Shown: positions 32,156 through 39,871, counted from the first letter of the stretch. The stretch: 64,000 bases of DNA from Psychrobacillus sp044762655 (GCF_044762655.1 NZ_JBIWER010000002.1:682001-746000); one strand, 5' to 3'. Notes: generated from the letters alone by a model not told the origin. Numbers and translations: made by a program.

Positions 32156-32989
32156 ATGAAGAAAAAGTCAATTCTAGTAGTAGCTTCTGTACTGGGTTTA
32201 TCTCTCCTTACTGCATGCAATTCCACTGACAACGAGTCAGAAGCTGAGAGCAATGGGGATTCAGGCGTAAGAACAATCAAAGTGGCGACTGGTCACACGT
32301 CAAAACCATTGAGCTGGGTCGATGAGAACGGCGAAGTGACGGGTTATGAGCCTGAGCTGATCAAGGAACTGGACAAAGTGCTTGAAGACTATGAATTTGA
32401 ATTATTCGGTGTGGAAGATTCAGCAGGTGAAACAGGACTAGCTACAGGTAAGTACGACATGTTAGCTGGTGGTCTTGGGTTCACGGAGGAACGTGCAGAG
32501 CAATATATCATTCCTTCAGAGTCTACTGGACGCGCACTGATCAAGATTTACGTGGCAGAAGGTAGTGGAATTGAAAGCATTCAAGACTTGGTAGGGAAGA
32601 AAATTTCGCCTCTATCACCAGCTGGTGCCACATATAAAACAGTTAAGGATTGGGAAGAAGAAAATCCAGAGTTTAAGCTTGAGTATGATTTAGCTGATGT
32701 AGGAATTCCAATCGCAGATCGACTAAAAGAAGTGGCGACTGGCAAGTATGATGCGTTGTTCTATCCATCGAGTTACGGACAAATCGAAATCATTGAAGAT
32801 CAAAATCTACCTGTTGTGGGATTGGACCCAGTCAAAATTATCCCTACATTCTTTATGATTCACAAATCAGAGGAAAATGAGGAACTGAAACAAGCCATCG
32901 ATGAAGGTCTAAAGGAATTGGCAGAAGCAGGCGTGCTTTCTGAGTTGTCTACTGAATTCTATGCAGAAGATGTGTTTCAATACGATTGA
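32156..32989 (+). CDS. ABC transporter substrate-binding lipoprotein (SBP_bac_3)
   Basis: The 277-residue protein has a lipoprotein signal peptide with lipobox LTAC (Cys about residue 22), an Asn/Ser/Glu-rich linker and a family 3 extracellular solute-binding domain: 'VATGHTSKPLSWVDENGEVT', 'GYEPELIKELDKVLEDY', 'DMLAGGLGFTEERAEQY', 'VGKKISPLSPAGATY'. Family 3 proteins bind polar amino acids or opines, which fits the adjacent opine dehydrogenase-like enzyme. ATG 32156 has GGGTGG upstream. A 13-bp hairpin at 33060-33104 lies between it and the permease genes and may set a higher level of binding protein. Confidence 0.9.
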   Translation: MKKKSILVVASVLGLSLLTACNSTDNESEAESNGDSGVRTIKVATGHTSKPLSWVDENGEVTGYEPELIKELDKVLEDYEFELFGVEDSAGETGLATGKYDMLAGGLGFTEERAEQYIIPSESTGRALIKIYVAEGSGIESIQDLVGKKISPLSPAGATYKTVKDWEEENPEFKLEYDLADVGIPIADRLKEVATGKYDALFYPSSYGQIEIIEDQNLPVVGLDPVKIIPTFFMIHKSEENEELKQAIDEGLKELAEAGVLSELSTEFYAEDVFQYD

Positions 32990-33059
32990 GGCTTTTACAT
33001 GAACGTCTTGGTTCGAGTCAGATAAGGTCATAGTGAATATCTCCAGATCGACTAGAGCA

Positions 33060-33104
33060 CATCCATATTCTCTCGTTTGGTTGAATCCTTTGAGAATATG
33101 GATG
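33060..33104 (+). promoter_or_regulatory. Intercistronic hairpin between binding protein and permease genes
   Basis: CATCCATATTCTC (33060-33072) and GAGAATATGGATG (33092-33104) form a perfect 13-bp stem with a 19-nt loop. No U-run follows, so it is better explained as an mRNA-stabilising or processing structure than as a full terminator. Confidence 0.6.
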
Positions 33105-33174
33105 TAGACTAAGACGAAAAACATAGACATGACACCGTCATGTACAGAAGAGATATTAAGTAGGGAAGGGAGAA

Positions 33175-33852
33175 ATGACGATGGAAATGGATATGCAAGA
33201 ATTACTAATGGCGTTTCTTAAAACGCTTCCGATCAATATTATCATCATCATCCTGTCGGCTGCGCTTGGGTTACTCTTTGCTGTGCTATTAACGTTTGTG
33301 CGACTAAAGAGAATTCCCGTCATTAGTCAATTAGCCGATTTGTACGTATCTTTTGCGCGAAGTGTTCCTGGACTGATTTTACTATTTATAGCATACTTTG
33401 GAATTCCAAAAGTGTTACCTCTCATCGGTTTGGGCTCATATGATATAAGCCCGATGCATGCCGCTATTATTTCCATGGGATTTTATCATTCTGGTTATAT
33501 TTCTGAAGTGTTTCGACCCGCTTGTCTCGCCGTTGAAAAAAGTCAACATGAAGCTGCAGATAGCTTGGGGTACACACCAATGCAAAAGTTTTTCCGAATT
33601 ATTCTTCCCCAAATGGTCCCTGTTGCTCTCCCGGGATACGGCAATGCCTTGGTTTACTTGATTCATGATACGTCGCTGATCTTTGCCATTGGCATCGTGG
33701 ATATTATGGGAACAGCAGAATTGTCTATCTCACGATCTTACGGTACGAATCAAATCCTAATTTACTTTATCATTGCCTTGATGTTTTCGGCTATGTGCTT
33801 CACAACGGACGGATTGGTTAGAAAACTAGAGAAGAGAGTGGCCATTCGATAA
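33175..33852 (+). CDS. Amino acid ABC transporter permease (HisM/ArtM family)
   Basis: The 225-residue permease has about five membrane helices: first 'LPINIIIIILSAALGLLFAV', then 'FARSVPGLILLFIAYFGIP', 'ISMGFYHSGYISEVFRPA', and the EAA-type coupling loop 'KSQHEAADSLGYTPMQKFFR' followed by 'IILPQMVPVALPGYGN', which contacts the ATPase. These are PAAT permease hallmarks. ATG 33175 and 33181 are both possible; AAGGGAG fits the second better. It is the first of two permeases of the importer. Confidence 0.9.
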   Translation: MTMEMDMQELLMAFLKTLPINIIIIILSAALGLLFAVLLTFVRLKRIPVISQLADLYVSFARSVPGLILLFIAYFGIPKVLPLIGLGSYDISPMHAAIISMGFYHSGYISEVFRPACLAVEKSQHEAADSLGYTPMQKFFRIILPQMVPVALPGYGNALVYLIHDTSLIFAIGIVDIMGTAELSISRSYGTNQILIYFIIALMFSAMCFTTDGLVRKLEKRVAIR

Positions 33853-33884
33853 AGGGTTAACCACAATCAGCAGGAGGGATTAAC

Positions 33885-34574
33885 ATGTTTGATTTAGATG
33901 CTTCATACGAAATGTTTTTAGGGATATTGGGTGTACTTCCTGAAACCTTACTCATAGCGATTACTATACTTGTATTATCCACTCTTCTAGGAGTGGTGTT
34001 GGCTCTGATACAACAATATAAAATCCCTGTGCTGGTTCAACTTACAAAATTATTTAAACTGTTTTTACGAGGGACACCTATGGTGGTATTTTTATACTTG
34101 ATGTATTATGCACTCCCCGCCATTGGACAGTTCATCATTAAACTTCTGGGTATCAATTATAATATGAATAATATGTCGCCTCTGATTATTTTAATTGTCA
34201 CAGTTAGCCTCACGTTGTCAGCCTTTCAATCTGAGATCATCCGAGGCTCATTTTTAGCGGTAGATCCAGGGCAAATTGAGGCGGCGCAATCCTTGGGCTA
34301 TAGTTTTTCTCAAACATTTACGAGAATTGTAGCCCCGCAAGCTTTTGTCCATGCCATCCCTGATTTCGCAAACTCTTTCACAGTGGCCATCAAAGCCACT
34401 TCACTCGGGTTTTTAATCACCGTGATTGATATCTTTGCACAAGCCAAAATCATGGCAGCCCAGAACTTTCGCTTTGTCGAGGCGTTCTTGATGGTGGCAC
34501 TCATTTACTGGGGAATCGGTATTTTAATCACCAAGTTCGCCGACCGCTATGAGAATGATGTGCGAATCAAATGA
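33885..34574 (+). CDS. Amino acid ABC transporter permease (second subunit)
   Basis: The 229-residue permease again has about five helices and PAAT signatures: 'FKLFLRGTPMVVFLYLMYYA', 'TLSAFQSEIIRGSFLAVDPG', and the coupling loop 'GQIEAAQSLGYSFSQTFTRI' followed by 'VAPQAFVHAIPDFANSF'. With the preceding permease it should form a heterodimeric channel. GGAGGG lies before the ATG. It ends the operon; a weak terminator follows at 34593-34641. Confidence 0.9.
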   Translation: MFDLDASYEMFLGILGVLPETLLIAITILVLSTLLGVVLALIQQYKIPVLVQLTKLFKLFLRGTPMVVFLYLMYYALPAIGQFIIKLLGINYNMNNMSPLIILIVTVSLTLSAFQSEIIRGSFLAVDPGQIEAAQSLGYSFSQTFTRIVAPQAFVHAIPDFANSFTVAIKATSLGFLITVIDIFAQAKIMAAQNFRFVEAFLMVALIYWGIGILITKFADRYENDVRIK

Positions 34575-34592
34575 GGTCATGCCATTACACAA

Positions 34593-34641
34593 GCCCCATC
34601 CATACATACACATCCGTCCTTGCAGCCGCATGGGCGTTTTT
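34593..34641 (+). terminator. Weak terminator after the permease genes
   Basis: GCCCCAT (34593-34599) can pair with ATGGGC (34630-34635) with one bulge, followed by GTTTTT. The loop is long and contains further possible pairing. From here to 34848 I see nothing coding. Confidence 0.4.
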
Positions 34642-34848
34642 GTATGCCTCTTTAAGCAAGCAGGTACTCTTAATCTTGATTGATTTCCTACAGATTCTAC
34701 ACTCGTGACTACACCGTATACCAACTAAATATAACAAAGGTATAGACCACGAAGCGAAAGAGAGGAATGCTGGTTTCTTCGGTTCAGGTGAAACCTCAGT
34801 AAAGATGAAAGATACGAGTACTCCGGCATATTTTATTACCTACAAAAA

Positions 34849-34868
34849 GCACCGCTAACTGCGGTGCT
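34849..34868 (-). terminator. Terminator hairpin for the zinc-ribbon remnant
   Basis: AGCACCGC (34849-34856) and GCGGTGCT (34861-34868) form a perfect 8-bp stem; on the minus strand TTTTTG follows. Confidence 0.7.
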
Positions 34869-34873
34869 ATTAG

Positions 34874-35141
34874 TTAAACATTTTTCTTAATTGGTGGGAT
34901 GTTATCATCACTTTTAATTTTACCAATTTTTTTAATGAATTCCTCTAATGTCAGTTTTCCTTTTCTCGAATTACAAATTATGGACCTTAAACTCTTTACC
35001 ACAAACAATACAAATTTTAGTTACAAGGGTAGTAATATCTAAACCATAACAATTTAAAGAACAATAACGTCTACGCTCTGCGTGACTAGGCTTAGTTTTG
35101 TATTCCTTTCCACAGTAAATGCACTTCTTGATAACTGGCAT
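34874..35141 (-). pseudogene. Frameshifted zinc-ribbon protein
   Basis: From ATG 35141 (GGGGGG site close upstream) a 56-residue frame runs to a stop at 34971, with CIYCGKEY, 'RRYCSLNCYG' and CIVCGKEFK, two Cys4-type zinc-binding knuckles. Immediately after, in another frame, protein-like sequence 'NSRKGKLTLEEFIKKIGK' continues to a stop at 34874, before the hairpin. A one-base frameshift near 34980 would join them into a protein of about 90 residues. Proteins like this occur in mobile elements and phages. The short form could still be expressed. Confidence 0.5.
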
Positions 35142-35225
35142 TTAACCCCCCCATTTATTCTTGATGTAAATAAGTTGAATTAACTCCTTCTCTACATGGT
35201 GTAATGTTAAGATGTTTTTTTCTAC

Positions 35226-35600
35226 TTAAACAGCTTCTCCGACTTCACCAAGAATTTGTAGGAATAGCGGAGACAACTGAATTAGTACATATCCTAAGTC
35301 TGCATTCATGATAGTTTGCCTGGCCTTTTCTGAGTTACCTATCATGAAGAAGAAACAGCCGCCAATCATAATGACACTAGCTATTGGAAAACTGATTGCT
35401 ATCATTATTTGAACTAGTGGATCTAAAACATTAGCTAACATTTCAAGTGAAGTATCTGCAATAAATCCTGTAGGAATCATTTCTGGTGTGGAAGATAAAT
35501 TAGTTGGGAGCTGTGCTAATACATTTACTGGTTCAGCAATTGGTTCGATTACAGGTGCAGATACGGGGATTGTAGTAGTATTCGAATCGGATGTATTCAT
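35226..35600 (-). CDS. Small membrane protein, possibly VirB2/TrbC-like or an element remnant
   Basis: From ATG 35600 the frame encodes 124 residues: a Thr/Pro/Val-rich N-terminus, then two hydrophobic segments ('QIMIAISFPIASVIMIGGCF' and 'YVLIQLSPLFLQILGEVG') separated by a short basic loop with NSEKARQ. That hairpin topology is like pilin-type subunits of conjugation systems, but I cannot identify the family firmly. There is no good ribosome binding site, and the frame remains open through the inner repeat at 35616-35631, so the gene may have lost its original 5' end. It supports a mobile origin for the segment. Confidence 0.45.
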   Translation of the reverse strand: MNTSDSNTTTIPVSAPVIEPIAEPVNVLAQLPTNLSSTPEMIPTGFIADTSLEMLANVLDPLVQIMIAISFPIASVIMIGGCFFFMIGNSEKARQTIMNADLGYVLIQLSPLFLQILGEVGEAV

Positions 35601-35615
35601 TAAGCGGTACAATGT

Positions 35616-35631
35616 TGGCCCCAAACTAGCC
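35616..35631 (+). repeat. Inner direct repeat, right copy
   Basis: TGGCCCCAAACTAGCC matches the left copy at 28617-28633 apart from one substitution and one indel, in the same orientation. Confidence 0.5.
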
Positions 35632-35748
35632 TAGTAACCTGCTTTGTAATGCTTTATGCTGAAATGTTGTATTAGAGTGAAATACCATAAGGTAGTTGGT
35701 ATAACAAGGTTTTCATTAAATTGAAACACATAACACAATCTAAAATTG

Positions 35749-35763
35749 TTATAGCATGAAATA
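35749..35763 (+). repeat. Outer direct repeat, right copy
   Basis: TTATAGCATGAAATA is identical to 28544-28558. Between 35632 and here there is no gene. Confidence 0.55.
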
Positions 35764-35820
35764 GAGCTTACTAGATATTCTTATAGTGTATAAATTAAAA
35801 TTTCCATTCTAACGTAAATG

Positions 35821-35865
35821 AAAAGCCCCTGGAAACAATATAAACATTGTTTCCAGGGGGCTTTT
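35821..35865 (-). terminator. Terminator of msrA
   Basis: AAAAGCCCCTGGAAACAAT (35821-35839) pairs with ATTGTTTCCAGGGGGCTTTT (35846-35865) with one extra G. On the minus strand TTTT follows, just beyond the msrA stop. Confidence 0.88.
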
Positions 35866-35874
35866 ATATAGTAG

Positions 35875-36393
35875 TTACTTCCAATTCTTCTCTATAAATT
35901 CATCTCGACCAGATTGTGCTCGATCCTCTTTATAGTGTGCTGAACTTTTTTTATAGTAGTCCTGATGATACTCTTCCGCTTCATAAAATGTTTTAGCAGG
36001 TCGAATTTCGGTTACAATAGGCTTAGAGAACTTACCACTTGCTGCAAGCTGCTCCTTCGATTGCTCTGCATGCTTCCGTTGTTCATCCGAATGAAAGAAT
36101 ATAGCAGTGCGATAACTCTCTCCTCGATCCTGGAATTGGCCACCAGCATCTGTCGGATCAATTTGCTGCCAAAATATTTCTAATAATTGTTTGTAGGAGA
36201 AGATGCTTGGATCATATTGTATCTCTACCACTTCTAAATGACCAGAATCACCTTTTTTTACGTCTTCATATGTAGGATTGTCTATATGACCTCCCATATA
36301 ACCAGAAATAACTTTATGTATGCCGTCCCATGTGTCGAATGGTTTTACCATGCACCAAAAACATCCTCCTGCAAATGTAGCTTTTTCAATCAT
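35875..36393 (-). CDS. msrA: Peptide-methionine (S)-S-oxide reductase
   Basis: MsrA reduces the S epimer of methionine sulfoxide in proteins and free methionine. The 172-residue protein has the catalytic motif GGCFWC (nucleophilic Cys in 'ATFAGGCFWCMVKPFD') near the N-terminus and the family landmarks 'VISGYMGGH', 'GDSGHLEVVEIQYDP' and 'EEYHQDYYKK'. Fused MsrB is absent. AGGAGG precedes the ATG. Monocistronic with its own terminator; the gene lies just outside the right end of the candidate mobile segment. Confidence 0.97.
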   Translation of the reverse strand: MIEKATFAGGCFWCMVKPFDTWDGIHKVISGYMGGHIDNPTYEDVKKGDSGHLEVVEIQYDPSIFSYKQLLEIFWQQIDPTDAGGQFQDRGESYRTAIFFHSDEQRKHAEQSKEQLAASGKFSKPIVTEIRPAKTFYEAEEYHQDYYKKSSAHYKEDRAQSGRDEFIEKNWK

Positions 36394-36536
36394 ATTTATT
36401 CCTCCTATTAAACTTGCATATGTATCATTAACTTAATGTAAAATAGATTTTACCACTTGTACAGATGGAGTACAAAAATCTGAAACTATTTGAGCTGAAA
36501 TACGTTATTATTAGGGTATAAAGGGGAGATATCAAG

Positions 36537-37478
36537 ATGGAAGAAGAATTACAACAAACGAGAAGTAGTCGAAGAAAAAGAAGACCTAGAATTGGACGCT
36601 TCCTATTCGTTATTTTATTATTTTTAGCTATAGGAATTGGTATATATACAGTTACGCAATATTCCATTGGTTATAAAATTGCAGATACAGAACAAAAGGA
36701 ACCAATGGATTTTAGAGGAGATACACTTAAACAAGGTCAACGAGAAAATATATTAGTTCTCGGTGTCGATACTCGTGGAGAAGAGCAATCTCGAACAGAC
36801 ACGATGATGATTTTTTCTTGGGACAAGCAAAATAATGATATGAAAGTCATCTCTTTCATGCGCGATATATATGCAGATATCCCAGGTTATCAATCCTATA
36901 AACTAAATACAGCCTTTTATCTTGGTAAAGTACAGTTGTTGAAAAACACAATTAATGAGATGTTCGGCTTACCAATTCATCACTATGCATTAATAGATTT
37001 TAATAGTTTTGAATCGTTAGTTGATATTATTGCACCTGGTGGTGTTCCAGTGAATGTAGAGAAAGATATGTCTGAAAAAATTGGTGTCACTTTAACAAAA
37101 GGACAGCAAAATTTAAGTGGAAAGGAACTACTTGGATATGCTCGCTTCCGTTCGGATTCCGAAGGAGACTTTGGACGAGTAGGAAGACAACAGTTAGTGA
37201 TGGAAGTATTAAAAGATGAGATGTTGTCTATCGAGAATATTCCAAATTTACCTAAATTTATCGGTGCAACTGAAGGGTATATTCAAACCGATTATTCACG
37301 TTCAGATAAAACAAAACGAGTGTTAGATGCAATCGTAAGTGGAAAATTAGAAATGGAAAAAATGACAATTCCCGTGGAAGGAACGTATTCTTTTAAGACC
37401 TATAATCATGCTGGATCAGTAATTGTACTTGACAAAGAGAGTAATAAAGCAGCGATTTCAGAGTTTTTAAAAAAATAA
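36537..37478 (+). CDS. LytR-CpsA-Psr (LCP) family cell-wall glycopolymer ligase
   Basis: LCP enzymes attach teichoic acids or other undecaprenyl-linked glycopolymers to peptidoglycan outside the cell. The 313-residue protein has a cytoplasmic basic N-terminus (RSSRRKRRPR), one membrane helix (about 21-40) and the LCP domain with 'NILVLGVDTRGEEQSRTDTM', 'VISFMRDIYADIPG', 'YKLNTAFYLGK' and 'GYARFRSDSEGDFGRVGRQQ', which contain the polyprenyl-phosphate-binding Arg and Asp residues. GGGGAGA precedes the ATG. Exact paralogue (TagT, TagU or TagV-like) is not determined. Confidence 0.92.
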   Translation: MEEELQQTRSSRRKRRPRIGRFLFVILLFLAIGIGIYTVTQYSIGYKIADTEQKEPMDFRGDTLKQGQRENILVLGVDTRGEEQSRTDTMMIFSWDKQNNDMKVISFMRDIYADIPGYQSYKLNTAFYLGKVQLLKNTINEMFGLPIHHYALIDFNSFESLVDIIAPGGVPVNVEKDMSEKIGVTLTKGQQNLSGKELLGYARFRSDSEGDFGRVGRQQLVMEVLKDEMLSIENIPNLPKFIGATEGYIQTDYSRSDKTKRVLDAIVSGKLEMEKMTIPVEGTYSFKTYNHAGSVIVLDKESNKAAISEFLKK

Positions 37479-37547
37479 GCAGCTTTAGAATTGCTAACCT
37501 GATTTTTCCTTCGTAAAATATAAATATAGAAAGGAAGTTTGATAGAA

Positions 37548-38741
37548 GTGGAGCCAGAAAAGCCTTCTTTTTTTTCAACTAGATACATAAGATTTTTAGG
37601 TGGACGTAATACAGTCTTTTCATTGTTTCTTTTACTCATGATTGGGCTTGTCATTATGATTTATGATGAAATTTCTTTTATATTCGTACCACTCACGGTA
37701 TTTCTGGGTAATGTCATTTTACCGATTATTTTAGCTGTTATTGTGTATTACTTGCTGAGACCGATCCTGCGTTTATTAGAAAAAATAAAAATTAAACGTG
37801 TATGGGGAATCTTAATCATCTTCTTAGTTTTAATCGGCTTAATCACTTTGCTAGTGTTTTTAGTTTTTCCTTTTTTAAAAGGCCAAATCTTTAAGCTAGT
37901 AGAGGAGTTGCCTACCTACTTTATCCAGTTATTTAACAGTTTAGATCAATTTTTACGTACATCAATTGTGAAGGATTATTATTTGCAAATTGAAAATGAC
38001 GTAACATCCGTGTTAAATGGCCTTCCAGCTGAAATTGGGGATTTTGTTCAAAACACGGTCACTGGAATTGCCACTGGAATTTCATCTATTGTGGGAGTAT
38101 TGACAAGCTTTGTGTTAGCTATTGTTACTGTGCCTTTTATCGTCTTTTATTTATTGAAGGATGGCGAAAAACTACCTAACTATGTAATGAAGCTTTTTCC
38201 CCCAAGAATGCGAGATGATTTACAGGAGGTATTTTCTGGTATAGACAGACAAATCAGTGCTTATATTCAAGGGCAGATCTTAGTTTCTATGTGTATTGGA
38301 TTTATGATTTTCATTGGTTTTACAATAATAGGAATGCCGTATGCGCTACTGCTCGGGGTTATTGCAATGGTCACAAGTGTTGTACCATATTTGGGGCCAG
38401 TCATTGCGATTACACCTGCTGCTATTATTGCGTTAGTGAAGTCACCTTTACTGCTAGTAGGATTGGCAATTGTTTGGACTATTGTTCAGTTTATAGAAGG
38501 GAAGTTTATCTCTCCTCAAATAATGGGGAAATCATTACATGTTCACCCAATTACCATTATTTTTGTCCTTATTACTGCTGGATCATTGTTTGGAGTTCCA
38601 GGTGTCATATTGGGTATACCAGGTTATGCAATCTTAAAAGTGGTGGTGTCACATTTTTATACTTTGTTTAAAAGACGGTATAATAAGTTTGAACCAGTTA
38701 TCGAAAATCATTATGAGTATACAAATCACAAGGTGGACTGA
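37548..38741 (+). CDS. AI-2E family transporter
   Basis: This protein of about 397 residues belongs to the AI-2E (TqsA/YdiK/YrrI-like) family, with seven to eight hydrophobic segments. Hallmarks are 'FVLAIVTVPFIVFYLLKDGE', 'GIDRQISAYIQGQILVSMCI', 'VTSVVPYLGPVIAITPAAI' and 'QFIEGKFISPQIMGKSLHVHP'. Some members move ions or autoinducer-2; the substrate here is unknown. The start is uncertain: GTG 37548 has AAGGAAG at about 10 nt, while TTG 37539 would overlap that site. It lies 6 bp before the Spo0M-like gene. Confidence 0.88.
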   Translation: MEPEKPSFFSTRYIRFLGGRNTVFSLFLLLMIGLVIMIYDEISFIFVPLTVFLGNVILPIILAVIVYYLLRPILRLLEKIKIKRVWGILIIFLVLIGLITLLVFLVFPFLKGQIFKLVEELPTYFIQLFNSLDQFLRTSIVKDYYLQIENDVTSVLNGLPAEIGDFVQNTVTGIATGISSIVGVLTSFVLAIVTVPFIVFYLLKDGEKLPNYVMKLFPPRMRDDLQEVFSGIDRQISAYIQGQILVSMCIGFMIFIGFTIIGMPYALLLGVIAMVTSVVPYLGPVIAITPAAIIALVKSPLLLVGLAIVWTIVQFIEGKFISPQIMGKSLHVHPITIIFVLITAGSLFGVPGVILGIPGYAILKVVVSHFYTLFKRRYNKFEPVIENHYEYTNHKVD

Positions 38742-38746
38742 GAGTA

Positions 38747-39139
38747 ATGGCGAAGAAATTTGAATCTTCCATAAAAGTTAAATCGATAAAGATAGACACA
38801 GTTGTTGACCATCCTTATATTGAACACGGTATAAATCTGTCCGGTACTATATATATAGATGGTGTACATGATGAGTCGGTGGAGAATATTAAATTAGAGG
38901 TATTTAAACTAACGGATGATTCATCCCCAAAAATCGTATCTAAGCACTCAATCGAGGTTGTAGGAGCAGCAGCATCAAAGGATATGCAAATGATTCCATT
39001 TGAAATTATGCCTGATGAAAGATGGCTTCCAGAAAATAACGAGGAAGTAACAAAGCTGATTTTACGAACGACCGTGTTATTTGAAAATGGGTCTGAGTAT
39101 AATGATGAAGATGAAATCTATTTCGATATTGAAGAGTGA
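38747..39139 (+). CDS. Half-length Spo0M-like protein
   Basis: This 130-residue protein has an arrestin-like beta-sandwich pattern seen in the N-terminal half of Spo0M: 'IKVKSIKIDTVVDHPYIEHG', 'LSGTIYIDGVHDESVENIKL' and the closing 'FEIMPDERWLPENNEEVTKL'. Full Spo0M is about 250 residues, so the second half is missing, but the frame is intact and ends at a terminator, suggesting a natural short form. GTGGACTGAGAG lies before the ATG. It is probably co-transcribed with the AI-2E transporter gene. Confidence 0.7.
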   Translation: MAKKFESSIKVKSIKIDTVVDHPYIEHGINLSGTIYIDGVHDESVENIKLEVFKLTDDSSPKIVSKHSIEVVGAAASKDMQMIPFEIMPDERWLPENNEEVTKLILRTTVLFENGSEYNDEDEIYFDIEE

Positions 39140-39145
39140 TCTATG

Positions 39146-39175
39146 AAACTCCAGTCTGGTGCTGGAGTTTTTTTT
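39146..39175 (+). terminator. Intrinsic terminator
   Basis: AAACTCCAG (39146-39154) pairs with CTGGAGTTT (39162-39170), then T residues. It closes the AI-2E/Spo0M-like operon. Confidence 0.92.
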
Positions 39176-39211
39176 ATTGTGGGTAAGGAAAAGTGTTTTA
39201 TACTCGGTTGA

Positions 39212-39310
39212 GCGGTAGTTACTTGCGTTCTAGATGGATTTACTCGCTTTGCTTTCTAAATACTTGCGTTTACGGTAGTTTACTGTTTATTTAGTTGGTT
39301 TTACTAGCGA
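39212..39310. repeat. Shuffled short repeats in an intergenic region
   Basis: The words GGTAGTT and ACTTGCGTT recur: GCGGTAGTTACTTGCGTT at 39212 and ACTTGCGTTTACGGTAGTT at 39262, with TTTACTCGC and TTTACTAGCG between and after. No frame is open through it. It resembles AT-rich dispersed intergenic repeats of Planococcaceae; that is recollection, not proof. Confidence 0.4.
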
Positions 39311-39411
39311 AACGGGAAACTTATCCAATTAAAAGGGCAGCAGTAAAATATGTTTCAGTATAAACCTTCGATGTTTGTGCACTCTAACTATAAACTAGGA
39401 GGCAACGAACG

Positions 39412-39633
39412 ATGATTAAACAACTGTTATCGATACTTATTATATCCTGTTTCATACTGACTGCCTGTGGTTCTCAAAGGGACTCCAATGAACCAGCTAA
39501 TCCCGAGACACAAATAGACAACCAAGATCAAAAAATTCCGAACACTGGGAATGAACAGGTAAATGAAGAAAATGATGTAGGAATTCCAAAAATGGATGAT
39601 TTCAATGATCCGACTATTGAAAAACCAGAATAA
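39412..39633 (+). CDS. Small lipoprotein
   Basis: A 73-residue protein with a clear lipoprotein signal peptide: IKQLLSILIISCFILTACG with lipobox LTAC (Cys20), followed by a hydrophilic, Asn/Glu/Asp-rich tail without folded-domain features ('NPETQIDNQDQKIPNTGN'). AGGAGG lies before the ATG. Function unknown. It precedes the leader ORF of the ABC-F gene but is probably transcribed separately. Confidence 0.75.
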   Translation: MIKQLLSILIISCFILTACGSQRDSNEPANPETQIDNQDQKIPNTGNEQVNEENDVGIPKMDDFNDPTIEKPE

Positions 39634-39704
39634 ATTAACGATTGAATTGTTTGAATAGTTATGCTAAAGTTTAGTTAACGAACTCGAACGGAGGTGAAGA
39701 AAGA

Positions 39705-39839
39705 ATGAAAAACGCTATGAATGCACAATTATTTATGTTGGAATTTTTATCCACTTCTTGTGCGATTACTCATGAAAATGCTATCAAGGGGACAGCTCTG
39801 TCCATTTTTAGCCATTTGCATAGTAATAATCATAGCTGA
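39705..39839 (+). CDS. 44-codon leader ORF upstream of the ABC-F gene
   Basis: ATG 39705 is preceded by an excellent site (GGAGGTG, 8 nt spacing) and opens a 44-codon frame beginning MKNAMNAQLFMLEF and ending HLHSNNHS. A candidate promoter (TTGAAT 39642, TGCTAAAGT 39662-39670) precedes it. The coding sequence contains a small hairpin GGACAG-CT-CTGTCC, and a terminator lies 33 nt after the stop, before the ABC-F gene. The arrangement is that of translated leader peptides whose stalling controls ABC-F resistance genes. A free-standing small protein is the alternative. Confidence 0.6.
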   Translation: MKNAMNAQLFMLEFLSTSCAITHENAIKGTALSIFSHLHSNNHS

Positions 39840-39871
39840 GAAGTCATTCTTTCGGATCCATTAAGGTAGCG

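Noticed and set aside
34524..34724. Minus-strand frame after the permease genes
   Set aside because: It overlaps the permease end and a terminator-like structure, with no initiation signals.
38291..38671. 126-codon frame inside the AI-2E transporter gene
   Set aside because: It is an out-of-frame shadow rich in Cys, Tyr and His; the overlapping transporter frame is clearly the real one.
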